Source: Agaribacillus aureus
Lineage (GTDB): Bacteria > Bacteroidota > Bacteroidia > Cytophagales > Cyclobacteriaceae
Assembly: GCA_030442055.1 (NCBI GenBank)
Contig: JAUJEB010000006.1
Location: 248,001 to 312,000 of the forward strand
Direction: 5' to 3'
Length of the DNA: 64,000 nucleotides
Positions within the stretch are counted from its first letter, which is position 1. The number at the start of each line of letters is the position of its first letter. Both the position numbers and the translations under genes were made by a program. Below the pieces are notes generated by a model. It was not told the origin of the DNA, did no database searches, and saw nothing but the letters and a program-made list of their open reading frames with translations. Of this stretch, positions 19,556-28,389 are shown piece by piece.

Positions 19556-20569
19556 TCATAGGCCACGGGATTTAAGTAGTACATCTTTTCCTTTTATTTC
19601 ATAGTCAAACCCACCGGATTTACTTAGAATATTTAATACAGTGGATAAGGATTGACCTTTTTGTTTCAAGGTGATCCGAATATGTTTTAAGGCAGGATCA
19701 TTGATCGTGATATCAACATCATACCTTCTTTCCAAATGTTTGATAATATCTTTGAGGGGTTTTTGATCAAAAATAAACCCGCCATCTTTCCACGCAATCA
19801 GCGATTCAATATCTTCTTCCTGCTTCAAAAGGCGATTCCGGCTGTCGTAAGTAGCTATCTGGTTGGGAGTGAGAATTAATTCCGATGCCTTATCCGATAC
19901 CGCCACTTTGCCACTCTTAACGGCAACCTGAACGGTCGATTCTTCCGGATAAGACCGGATGTTAAAGGAAGTGCCCAGAACGGTGGTATTTATTTTTGGT
20001 GTTACCACAACGAAGGGAAGTTGAGGGTTTTCAGCTACCTCAAAGAAACCTTCGCCTTCCAATATTACCTCCCGTTTTCCGTCGGTAAATTTGTTTGGGA
20101 ACTGTATGCTGCTTTCGGCATTAAGCCGGATCTTTGAGCCATCTGAAAGACTGACGGTCAGGATCTGTCCACGTCCTGTTTGTTTTTCAACCCAGACGAT
20201 TGGCTCGGGCTGATTTTCGACCTGCTCTTTGCTATTGATATAAAAGAGCGAATAAGCCAGGATAAATATCAAAATCGCCGCCGCTGCACTATACCACTTA
20301 AAAGGCCTTTTACGGGTGCTCTGCACTTTGAGCTCCTTTTCCCGGGCTTTTTTTAACACTTTGGAAAACTGTTTTTTATATAATGGCAGTTCTTGCTGAT
20401 TGGGAGGGGCTTCTGAAAGTAAACGCCAGTGTTGATAAAACAATGACCTTAATTCAGGATCTGCTTCATCTCTTTCTATATTGTCAAAAAGAATGTTTAA
20501 TTCTTCTTTTGTGATATTGTTATACTTCAGTTTTTCAAAAAGCTCAGAAATATTAGTGCGATTTCTCAA
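19556..20569 (-). CDS. FecR-family anti-sigma factor
   Basis: A 337-residue inner-membrane anti-sigma factor. The N-terminal cytoplasmic part is about 90 residues and binds the sigma factor. One transmembrane helix follows (about 95-113), then the periplasmic FecR domain (S-D-G-S-K-I-R-L-N-A-E-S and G-E-G-F-F-E-V-A) and a C-terminal DUF4974-type secretin/STN-like domain that receives the signal from SusC. The only in-frame start is TTG at 20569, since the frame is closed by a stop at 20621 with no ATG. It lies 72 bp downstream of the ECF sigma gene, separated by a run of seven G (20609-20615 on the + strand). Confidence 0.92.
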   Translation of the reverse strand: MRNRTNISELFEKLKYNNITKEELNILFDNIERDEADPELRSLFYQHWRLLSEAPPNQQELPLYKKQFSKVLKKAREKELKVQSTRKRPFKWYSAAAAILIFILAYSLFYINSKEQVENQPEPIVWVEKQTGRGQILTVSLSDGSKIRLNAESSIQFPNKFTDGKREVILEGEGFFEVAENPQLPFVVVTPKINTTVLGTSFNIRSYPEESTVQVAVKSGKVAVSDKASELILTPNQIATYDSRNRLLKQEEDIESLIAWKDGGFIFDQKPLKDIIKHLERRYDVDITINDPALKHIRITLKQKGQSLSTVLNILSKSGGFDYEIKGKDVLLKSRGL

Positions 20570-20641
20570 TGGATTACTTCTTGGTTCTATATGTAATACA
20601 ACCGCAAAGGGGGGGTGGGACTAGTTGGAGAAAAAAATATC

Positions 20642-21247
20642 TTATGACAGTAGGATAGAAGGAAGGGATATAAGGATCGGTATCGATATATCGGCGTGAA
20701 CCTGCAGGTAACTCTTGATGGATTTTAGCGCTGACACCATATGGTTTTTTACGGTATTCTTGGAAATGCCCAGCTCCTGTGCTATTTCGTGGTGACTTTT
20801 TCCTTCTTCCCTTGAAAGTTTAAAAATCAGCTGTTTTTGTTTGGGGAGCTTCTTTATGGCTGCTTCAAAGCATTGGCTATATTCGCCATGCATCACATGC
20901 TCGGAAACATCGTTTCTGGCTTGTTCAAGATTGTTCCAGAATTCATTCCTAGCTTTTTCGCTTCTGGCGATTCTTTTCAGATAGTTCAGGGTTAGGTTTT
21001 TAGTTGCCCTGAAAAGATAGCCATTAAATGACAAAGTGGGATCGACCTGGTGGCGATTAACCCATATGTTTACAAATACTTCCTGTGTAATCTCTTCTGC
21101 CAGGTAATCAGACTTGGTGATTTGGTAGGCAAAGCGCTTTAGCTTCTTATAATATTTGTTAAATAGTTCTTCAAATGCCAATGCATCACCCTCTATGAAT
21201 CTTTCGATCCTACGTTTTTCGGGTGATATTGCCTTGATCATTTTCAT
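20642..21247 (-). CDS. ECF sigma-70 factor (Bacteroides-type)
   Basis: A 201-residue extracytoplasmic-function sigma factor with region 2 (F-E-E-L-F-N-K-Y-Y-K-K-L ... E-E-I-T-Q-E-V-F-V-N-I-W) and region 4 (L-P-K-Q-K-Q-L-I-F-K-L-S-R-E-E-G ... I-S-K-N-T-V-K-N-H-M). It ends in a hydrophobic tail (I-S-I-P-I-L-I-S-L-P) common in the SusC-linked families of this phylum. With FecR and the STN-bearing SusC it forms a trans-envelope switch that should activate the PUL when its glycan is bound. It is the first gene of the locus. A second ATG two codons in (21241) is equally possible. Confidence 0.95.
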   Translation of the reverse strand: MKMIKAISPEKRRIERFIEGDALAFEELFNKYYKKLKRFAYQITKSDYLAEEITQEVFVNIWVNRHQVDPTLSFNGYLFRATKNLTLNYLKRIARSEKARNEFWNNLEQARNDVSEHVMHGEYSQCFEAAIKKLPKQKQLIFKLSREEGKSHHEIAQELGISKNTVKNHMVSALKSIKSYLQVHADISIPILISLPSILLS

Positions 21248-21634
21248 TTCATCCTGGAACTGTTCACAGCGCCGTATCCAATTTCCCCGTCACCTGTGTT
21301 CCGGGTGCAAGTCTGTGATATTGATTTCTTTTTATGGCTTTTAATGCTTATCTGTTTGCCAAAATACTCAGAATTTGTTTTTAGTGCAAAAGATCGAACC
21401 CATTTTTAAGTTGCACTCTGCTGGTTAAATGGTTAATTTTTTAATGTTTTGATAGATCGTCTACGGGATTTCCGGACCTGTCAAGGGCGGGCTGAAACAC
21501 CGCATGAGTGACAGCAACAGCCAAACCAAATGTCCGTATTGTAACTTCAAATACTCCCGGACATTTTTAGGTGCCCGGGAGATTTGAGCTTCCACGGTGT
21601 GGGTAATATGTTTAGGCGCTTATCTATCTCCTGA
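21248..21634. other. Intergenic region upstream of the ECF sigma gene
   Basis: No convincing gene. It must hold the promoter of the sigma/FecR genes but I see no clear consensus. The right-hand part contains two overlapping inverted repeats (21528-21566 and 21554-21581) that could form alternative hairpins. A 27-codon open stretch with a C-P-Y-C motif (about 21504-21584) is too short to call. Confidence 0.4.
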
Positions 21635-21930
21635 TGGCTTAGCCTTTTATTCCGGCAAGGCCGAAAAACTACCCTGCACCATTACTGTAACGAATTGTCC
21701 GGGGGCCTGGCGATTAATTATACGGATGATTATAGCTTCGTTGTAGGGGATACCCGGGAGGATGATCGTCTACTATATAACCGGTATCAGTTAAATATCA
21801 GTGTGTCAAAAAAAGTTGGACAAAATTTTCGTATCTATGGAGCGCCTATTAATATTTCCGATCAACCACGCAGAGGGTTACATGATCATGTCAGTTGGGT
21901 AAGTAAAAAGAGATGTAGGTGCGTTCTATT
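21635..21930 (+). pseudogene. Remnant of a TonB-dependent receptor C-terminus
   Basis: The frame from 21635 onward reads like the last strands of a TonB-linked receptor barrel: G-L-A-I-N-Y-T-D-D-Y, then R-Y-Q-L-N-I-S-V-S-K-K-V-G-Q-N-F-R-I-Y, then P-I-N-I-S-D-Q-P-R. In intact receptors these match the penultimate strands and the 'N-L-T-N-x-P-L' turn. There is a stop just upstream at 21632, no barrel, plug or signal sequence, and the usual aromatic C-terminus is lost in a low-complexity tail. I read it as the decayed end of a deleted receptor gene, perhaps one that once stood before the enolase-family gene. Confidence 0.55.
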
Positions 21931-22043
21931 AGATGACTGCTCGTCAAATTGCTTAAAATTTAGTAGCCCTGACAAGAAATTGTTAACCTGGTGGCTTTCA
22001 CATTGATCAACTTTCCGGATTGCCAATTAACTAATTAGAAAAT

Positions 22044-23273
22044 ATGAAAAGGAGAAGATTCATTCAAAAAAGTCTTATCGCGAGTAGTGCCACCACCGGT
22101 TTACTTACTCAGTCACTTCGTGCCGCCTCCGGTTTTCGTATAGGCCAACAACCGGTAATCCCCAACCTCAAAAAGAAAATCACCTCTCAGGTGATGATAC
22201 GTTCTGTGGAGCTTTTAAAGGTGGCAAATAACTATTTTATTGTGACCACTTCCAATGATGGGGTTAAAGGTATCAGCCGGGCTAACAGCCGCCTTGAAAA
22301 CATGACAACTATGTTTAAAAACCAGGTGGCGCCGTGTTTTGTCAACAAAGACGCCAGGGAAATCGAAAGATTACTGGAAGAAGTTTACACCTTTCAGAGA
22401 AACTATAAATATGCCGGAATGTCTCTGTGGAATTGTGTCGCGCACATTGAGATCAGTATTCTGGACTTGCTGGGAAGGGTTGCCGAAAGTCCGGTTAACA
22501 AGTTAATTGCCGACCAGGTAATCAGGGAGGAGATACCTGTCTACATGTCCAGTACCGAGCGCGGTACCACGGCTGAGGAGGAGGTTGATTGGGTAGGGAA
22601 GGTGATCGAAGAAACCGGTGCAAAGGCAGCCAAAATGAAAGTTGGGGGCCGCATGAGTAATAATAAAGATGCGTATCCCGGAAGGTCCGAAGACCTGATC
22701 AAACTGGCTCGTCAAACATGGGGCGATGATTTTGTGCTTTACTTCGACTCAAATGGTTCTTATGATGTTCCCAAAGCCATTGAAGTGGGAAGGCTATTGC
22801 AGGATTACAATGTGGCATTTTACGAAGAGCCTGTGCCCTGGGAAGATTTCTATGGCACCAAGCAGGTAGCTGATGCGCTCGATATCACGGTTGCCGGAGG
22901 GGAGCAGGACCATAGTACCCCTAAATGGGAATGGATGATCAACAACCGGGCGTTGGATCTGGTGCAGCCTGATATCATGTACAACGGCGGTATGATAAGA
23001 ACCATAAAAGTAGCACGAATGGCAGAAGCAGCAGGGATCGATGCGACGCTGCATTCACCTAAAAATGATGCCCTGGCGAGCTACATGCTACACTTTGCCT
23101 CTATTACTAAAAATTTAGGGCCCTATCAGGAATTCAGGGCGAAACCACCGAAAGATGAAAGTTTCTATACCCCTAAATTGAGGGTCAGGCAAGGAAAGAT
23201 CGGCGTGCCTGATGGCGTTGGTTTCGGTATGGAGTTTGACCCGGATTATTTGAAAAAGGGAAAAGTTATCTAA
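22044..23273 (+). CDS. Tat-exported enolase-superfamily enzyme (mandelate racemase/muconate lactonizing type)
   Basis: A 409-residue enzyme with a twin-arginine signal (M-K-R-R-R-F-I-Q-K-S). The barrel carries K197-M-K199 (general base), the metal ligands Asp235 (D-S-N-G-S), Glu261 (E-E-P-V) and Glu287 (G-G-E-Q), then Asp310 and His337 on later strands. Such enzymes abstract a proton next to a carboxylate, typically dehydrating or epimerising sugar acids. It faces a second superfamily member convergently (56 bp between stops) and lies next to the sulfated-glycan locus, so a sugar-acid substrate from that glycan is a reasonable inference. The exact reaction is not assignable by eye. Confidence 0.85.
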   Translation: MKRRRFIQKSLIASSATTGLLTQSLRAASGFRIGQQPVIPNLKKKITSQVMIRSVELLKVANNYFIVTTSNDGVKGISRANSRLENMTTMFKNQVAPCFVNKDAREIERLLEEVYTFQRNYKYAGMSLWNCVAHIEISILDLLGRVAESPVNKLIADQVIREEIPVYMSSTERGTTAEEEVDWVGKVIEETGAKAAKMKVGGRMSNNKDAYPGRSEDLIKLARQTWGDDFVLYFDSNGSYDVPKAIEVGRLLQDYNVAFYEEPVPWEDFYGTKQVADALDITVAGGEQDHSTPKWEWMINNRALDLVQPDIMYNGGMIRTIKVARMAEAAGIDATLHSPKNDALASYMLHFASITKNLGPYQEFRAKPPKDESFYTPKLRVRQGKIGVPDGVGFGMEFDPDYLKKGKVI

Positions 23274-23329
23274 CGTATTTTCCCGTGAGAATCCGAGGGT
23301 GGCGAGGCGCAAAACCTAATTGTTTTGCA

Positions 23330-24550
23330 TCACACCTTATATTTTTTGATTAATACCGGATCCGGGTCCATGCCCAGGCCTATTTGATCCGGGCTATCAA
23401 CAAAGCCATCTTTTATGGGAAAAGCCGGTAAGGCAGGGTTAAAGTCCCGGGCCTTGGCGGGATAGGTTTCCAGGATCAGCGCATTGGGTATGGAAGCGAG
23501 AGCATGGATATTCATATGCGAGTACCCATGCGGTGCTACCGGTACATGAAATGCCGAGCACAATGCTGCAATTTTCCGCATCTCGGTAAGGCCGCCACCC
23601 TTAATGGTGTCAATATTTACAATGTCGCAGGAATGATTTTCTACCAGGTCGCGGGCACCCCAGCGCGTATACTCGTTTTCGCCGGCCACGATGGGGATAT
23701 CCAGTGCCTCGCGCACCTCTGCGTTTCCGCGCCAGTCATCCGGCGCCACGGGTTCTTCAAACCAGTAAAGGTCCAGATCCTCTACCATGCGCCCGTAACG
23801 AATGGCCTCATAAGCCGACTGGTAGCCGTTATTGGCATCTACCATTACGCGGGCGTCATTACCCAGCGCTTTTACTACGGCCCTCGTGCGCTCCGCGTCA
23901 GCCCTGGCATCCAAATAACCAATTTTCATTTTCACGACCTTATAACCTTCGCGTACATAAGTTTCCATTTCTTTCACCAATTCCGGGATTCCCTTTCCTT
24001 CGGCATAGTAGCCACCAGCAGCGTAAACGGATATCTTTTCCCTGAATGTTCCAAGTACCTTGTGAACCGGCAGCTGCAAAGCCTTACCCACGATATCCCA
24101 TATGCACAAATCCACACTGCCTATGGCATGTATTTCTTTGCCTTTGGCAACAGGTTTACGATTTTCAAAAAACATAGTATGCCAGATCTCTTCGGTATTC
24201 ATCAGATTTTTGCCCTGTAGTTTTTTAACGAAGTGTTTCACATCGCTGTCACTCCCTTTGGTCATAGAATATCCGGTAATCCCTTCGTTAGTCTGGATTT
24301 TCAGGAAAGTCACAGAAGGGTAGGAACCTCCTGATTTTTTGATAGCATTCCAGGTTAAAGGTGTTTTTTTGTCAAATCTAAGTTTGATCAGCTCAAGATC
24401 TTTGATTGTTACATAGCGCAACACGTCACTTACAGGGCCCTGGAATGGGGCACTGGCTTGGGAAATTAAATGATGACCTGCTATTGCCGGTGTTGCAGCG
24501 GTTGCCAGGCCTGTAGCAGCGGCTTTAAGGAAGTTTCTTCGGTTTTCCAT
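23330..24550 (-). CDS. Tat-exported enolase-superfamily enzyme (mandelate racemase-like dehydratase)
   Basis: A 406-residue protein with a Tat signal (M-E-N-R-R-N-F-L-K-A). It has K207-M-K209, the metal ligands D238-A-N-N-G, the E-E-P-V pair at 265-266 and E291 (A-G-E-N), and H341 in A-P-H-G. This is the mandelate racemase subgroup pattern, shared with galactonate-, fuconate- and related sugar-acid dehydratases. It is clearly related to but well diverged from the gene it converges on, so it is not a recent duplicate. Periplasmic location is unusual for sugar-acid catabolism. Specific substrate is unknown. Confidence 0.85.
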   Translation of the reverse strand: MENRRNFLKAAATGLATAATPAIAGHHLISQASAPFQGPVSDVLRYVTIKDLELIKLRFDKKTPLTWNAIKKSGGSYPSVTFLKIQTNEGITGYSMTKGSDSDVKHFVKKLQGKNLMNTEEIWHTMFFENRKPVAKGKEIHAIGSVDLCIWDIVGKALQLPVHKVLGTFREKISVYAAGGYYAEGKGIPELVKEMETYVREGYKVVKMKIGYLDARADAERTRAVVKALGNDARVMVDANNGYQSAYEAIRYGRMVEDLDLYWFEEPVAPDDWRGNAEVREALDIPIVAGENEYTRWGARDLVENHSCDIVNIDTIKGGGLTEMRKIAALCSAFHVPVAPHGYSHMNIHALASIPNALILETYPAKARDFNPALPAFPIKDGFVDSPDQIGLGMDPDPVLIKKYKV

Positions 24551-24722
24551 ACTGTAGATTTTTCAGATATAAGACGAACAGGAAGTGAATTTCCCTTACT
24601 GGTTCATCTCATTTGCTGGTGTTGGTCATTGGTTTTTTAGGCCTGTTATTTTGGCCATGGTTTTATAAGGCTTACAATGGAATATCTGTTAGGTGATAGC
24701 CCATCCGGGGAAGCTTTCTCAA

Positions 24723-25856
24723 TCAGGGCGTTAACTTTTCAATTTGCTTGGCTCCATCCTCCTCCGTATGCTCTGCTCCTAGTTGTTCGGCTTCTTTTTT
24801 TATGCTATTATAAGTGAAGGGTGCCAGCATGAGGCCTACAAATGTTTTGGGATAATTAGGCATGGCGGCAATGCCAATTTCATCACTGGGTTGCTCACCT
24901 TTTGGCATATGAAAGGTGCCAAAGAGATGATCCCATATAATCACATCGCCCCCGTAATTGGAATTGCCCTCTTCAATTTTTTTAGAATGGTGATAGCGAT
25001 GATTTTTTGGTGATGAGAATATGTAGTCAAACGGCCCCAGGATCAGATCCATATTGGTATGCTGAAAACGGCCTATGGTACGGCCGACAAGACCGGTAAC
25101 AAAAACAATTTCCACGGGAGCCTGTATAAAAGCCAGCGGAATCCCCCAAATGATACTGGATACCAGGCCTTCCAGGGGGTGGGACCGGGTGCCGTTAAAC
25201 CAATAAAGCCGCTCCGAGGAGTGATGAACAGCATGCCAGCGCCACATAAACGGAGATTCATGCATCCAGCGATGGTACCAGTAGCGGAAGAAATCTTTAA
25301 TAGTCAAAAGTAGGAAAACCTGCACCACCGGATTAAAGTTTGAAGGCCATATTTCCCGGCCTATGCTGGGGGATATTTCCTGTACTACCACCGCAATAGT
25401 CGCCAGCCGCAACGGCTGATTGATATAGTCTCCCCAAAACTTGCCACCAAAAAACAACATGATATCGGTTGGCGCATCTTTGTCATCAAGCCATCGCCTG
25501 CTGAATGGAATAAGTCTTTCCAGAGGAGCAAAGATGGCTCCTAAAATGAGGAACATGATAATAGTACCAAAGAAACTACGGGAGGTAAACCCGTTGTCTA
25601 CAAGCTTAAATCCTACGATCACTGTCAATGCCATAAAAGCCGGAAAGATGGAAACCTGAAGGATCTTCTTGAATAAAGTGCCTTCAATGGCATAGCTCAA
25701 CGGGTCGATCTTCGACAGATACCAGCGGAAGGGGCGAAGCAGGTAACGATGACTCAGCTGCTCTATGGGCCGGAAAAGACCTTCCAATACCGTGTGGAGG
25801 AATCCCAACACGGCGCGGATCTTAGCTAAAAATAAACGAATGCGTACATTTTTCAT
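24723..25856 (-). CDS. Sterol desaturase/fatty acid hydroxylase family membrane protein
   Basis: A 377-residue integral membrane di-iron oxygenase. The histidine clusters are H195-x3-H199, H208-x2-H211-H212, H226, H266 and H286-x2-H289-H290, the set that binds two irons. Hydrophobic segments lie near residues 67-85, 97-112, 150-160 and 232-256. The family hydroxylates or desaturates lipids or sterol-like substrates with O2; the bacterial substrate is usually unknown. The C-terminal tail is charged and cytoplasmic. It stands alone on the minus strand between an enolase-family gene and a TonB receptor, and neither neighbour gives a clue to its lipid. Confidence 0.88.
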   Translation of the reverse strand: MKNVRIRLFLAKIRAVLGFLHTVLEGLFRPIEQLSHRYLLRPFRWYLSKIDPLSYAIEGTLFKKILQVSIFPAFMALTVIVGFKLVDNGFTSRSFFGTIIMFLILGAIFAPLERLIPFSRRWLDDKDAPTDIMLFFGGKFWGDYINQPLRLATIAVVVQEISPSIGREIWPSNFNPVVQVFLLLTIKDFFRYWYHRWMHESPFMWRWHAVHHSSERLYWFNGTRSHPLEGLVSSIIWGIPLAFIQAPVEIVFVTGLVGRTIGRFQHTNMDLILGPFDYIFSSPKNHRYHHSKKIEEGNSNYGGDVIIWDHLFGTFHMPKGEQPSDEIGIAAMPNYPKTFVGLMLAPFTYNSIKKEAEQLGAEHTEEDGAKQIEKLTP

Positions 25857-25968
25857 AAATAAACCCCTTAACGATAGCGTGTTTACCTTATCAATTTATG
25901 AAAAATCTATGCTATTTAAAATACATTCAAGACGGAATTATAAAAAGCATATACGCAGATGATATTTG

Positions 25969-28389
25969 TTAAAAACCCAAACCCTCAGCGCCCTCTTCCC
26001 GATCTTTTTTACTGAAGTTGTTGAACTTGTAGCTTATATTAAAAGTATAGACTGGAAATTTTAATCTGGTATCCCATTCGCGAACAAAATTTTCACCGAT
26101 AGTATTACCTCCAAATCTTCTTAAATTGAATAAATTATTGGCAGAAAGTGTGAGGATAAGTTTTTTGTTTAGCAACCGCTGCCGCAATGAGCCATTGATC
26201 GCATAGGCAGCTACATTTTTTCCCTGAGGGCGTATACTTGGACCATTGTAAAATCCTGTAAGCTGCAGGGTGGTATTTTTATGTAAGTCAAATGTCGTTT
26301 GTAATCTCGATCTCCAAATATGAGCGGTTCGGTCGATATATTCTTCCAAAATGATTCCCTGCAATGAATTTCTATAAAAAATAAAGGACGTGTTTATGTT
26401 CCACCATGAAGATACTTCGATATCGCCGGAAATTTCTATACCCAGATCTGTAGCCTGGTCCAAATTGTGCATAGATCCCGTGGTTACACCTTGTTCGTTA
26501 CCTTGCAATATATTTTGGATAGCATCACCTGTTTTTCTAAAGTAGGTTTTAGCGGTAAGCGAAGAATTCCCAAAGTTATTGATATAGTTGAATTCAAAGG
26601 AATTGACAGAAGAAGGTCTGATGTCAGGATTGCCTTTCCAATTGTTGGTCCGGCTTGTGTAATAAAAAAACGGGTTTAATTGAAAATCATCGGGTCGGAC
26701 TATCTTGCGACTATAGTTAAACTGGATCTGTTGATCTCGCAGTAATTTTTTAGTTAGATAAATGCTTGGGAAAAGTTGAAGTTTTTCCAGGGAGAGCGTT
26801 GTGTTACCGTCTGCAATAGTCATCTGGCGATCGACATATTCTGCTCTGAGTCCCCCTTTTACATCTATTTTATGCCATGTGCTTTGGAGTGTATAGTAGG
26901 CGGCATAAATATTTCTGTGGTAGAGATAGCTGTTATCAGATAAATCTCCGGACGAAAAAGAAGCCACCAAAAAACGCGCATCGCGCTGATCCAAACGTGC
27001 CTGAAGACCAGCCTCCAGCTTTGTTTTCTCAGTAATTGGTTTTACATAATCGGCCTTTATACGGAGCCTCTTTATGGTTTGTAGTTGACCATTTTCTATT
27101 TCAGCACTTAGCATTTCCGGATTCCATGACGAATCGGTGTTGAACTGATCCTGCAGGTTTTTACGATCATAATCAATGAAAAAATAATTGGCGCTGATTT
27201 CCAGTTGGTGCCCGGCGGTGTCAAAACTTTGAAAGTCAGTAAAATGAATACTGGTTACATTCCGGTTGTTGCTGATAACATCGCCGATTAAAAAATAGGA
27301 ATGATCGTTTCCAATACTTTCTACGAGCTTTTCATTGAGCAAAAATTGATATTCAAACTGTCCTCTTTTTGCAAAGAGTGATAATTTGTTTTTGTCATTC
27401 ATGGAATAATCAATGCCTATCCCTATTTGTTTGAGCTTGCCTACATGCTGATTACTTCCCACCGTAATAAATTGGTTGATGACCTGATCATGGATATCGT
27501 GGGTACGTTGTGAGGTTTCATACTCGTAGTACCGGCTCCTATCCTGATTGATATTGCCTTCCAGGGTAAGCGAAAGTTTTCTATGCGCATAGCCTAAAGA
27601 TAAGTCTCCCCTATAAGAATCATTGGAATATATTGCCCCATTCATCAGACCTGAAAATCCATTTTTCTCATTGTTGTTTGTTATCAGATTAATGATTCCC
27701 GCCGAACCATCGGCGTCATATTTAGCAGATGGATTGGTAATTACTTCTACTTTTTTCAGATTACTGGCAGGCATCTGCTGCAAGGCCTGGCTGGCATCCA
27801 AAGCTGTTGGTTTTCCGTTGATGAGTACCTGAAAATTGGCATTGCCACGCAAGGTCACATTGCCATCCATGTCTACATCTACTGATGGATGATTTTCCAA
27901 TACCTCCACGGCACTCCCTCCGGCGGCATTTAATTGCCGGTCCACGTTGATCACGTCCTTGTCGATGTGATGCTCGATGGCTTCCTTCCGGGCGGTAATC
28001 TCTATGGCCTCCATCTGTGTAATGTCGGCAATTAAACCGATCGTGCCTAAATCGATGGTTTTTTGCGATAAACCTACTTTGATATCTGGAATTGTTTGTT
28101 TCCGGTAGCCCAGAAAATCAGCCACCAGGTAATAAGTACCGGCCAGGATGTTTTCGAGGTAAAACCTGCCGGCGTTGTCGGTTACCACACCTGTTATTAA
28201 TATAGAGTCAACACTGTGATACAGGGCCACGGTGGCATATTCCATAGGCTTTTTTGAGGTTTCATCTGCAACCAACCCTTTAATGTCGCTGCCTTGGGCT
28301 CCTACAGAAGCATGGAGGTCTGTATGCCCTTGTAAGATGGTTAAGGTGAAAAAAAATAATCCGGCCAAAATAAATTTTTGGTTTTTCAT
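25969..28389 (-). CDS. TonB-dependent receptor-like outer membrane beta-barrel protein (OMP_b-brl_3 type)
   Basis: An 806-residue outer-membrane receptor. After a signal peptide comes a carboxypeptidase-regulatory-like domain (about 38-125, Y-A-T-V-A-L-Y ... D-N-A-G-R-F-Y), then a plug (V-L-E-N-H-P-S-V-D-V-D-M-D-G-N-V-T-L-R-G and N-P-S-A-K-Y-D-A-D-G-S-A-G-I-I-N), then a barrel of the type seen in a large Bacteroidota family often paired with LytTR-type regulators. It lacks a SusD partner, so it is not a classical glycan importer. Its substrate is unknown. It is transcribed divergently from the LytS/LytTR operon, 317 bp apart, which suggests a regulatory link. Confidence 0.88.
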   Translation of the reverse strand: MKNQKFILAGLFFFTLTILQGHTDLHASVGAQGSDIKGLVADETSKKPMEYATVALYHSVDSILITGVVTDNAGRFYLENILAGTYYLVADFLGYRKQTIPDIKVGLSQKTIDLGTIGLIADITQMEAIEITARKEAIEHHIDKDVINVDRQLNAAGGSAVEVLENHPSVDVDMDGNVTLRGNANFQVLINGKPTALDASQALQQMPASNLKKVEVITNPSAKYDADGSAGIINLITNNNEKNGFSGLMNGAIYSNDSYRGDLSLGYAHRKLSLTLEGNINQDRSRYYEYETSQRTHDIHDQVINQFITVGSNQHVGKLKQIGIGIDYSMNDKNKLSLFAKRGQFEYQFLLNEKLVESIGNDHSYFLIGDVISNNRNVTSIHFTDFQSFDTAGHQLEISANYFFIDYDRKNLQDQFNTDSSWNPEMLSAEIENGQLQTIKRLRIKADYVKPITEKTKLEAGLQARLDQRDARFLVASFSSGDLSDNSYLYHRNIYAAYYTLQSTWHKIDVKGGLRAEYVDRQMTIADGNTTLSLEKLQLFPSIYLTKKLLRDQQIQFNYSRKIVRPDDFQLNPFFYYTSRTNNWKGNPDIRPSSVNSFEFNYINNFGNSSLTAKTYFRKTGDAIQNILQGNEQGVTTGSMHNLDQATDLGIEISGDIEVSSWWNINTSFIFYRNSLQGIILEEYIDRTAHIWRSRLQTTFDLHKNTTLQLTGFYNGPSIRPQGKNVAAYAINGSLRQRLLNKKLILTLSANNLFNLRRFGGNTIGENFVREWDTRLKFPVYTFNISYKFNNFSKKDREEGAEGLGF

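Noticed and set aside
21504-21584. 27-codon frame with a C-P-Y-C motif
   Set aside because: Too short, no conserved context and it overlaps the hairpin structures.
23504-24220. 238-codon plus-strand frame
   Set aside because: Lies opposite an enolase-superfamily gene whose catalytic residues are all in the other frame.
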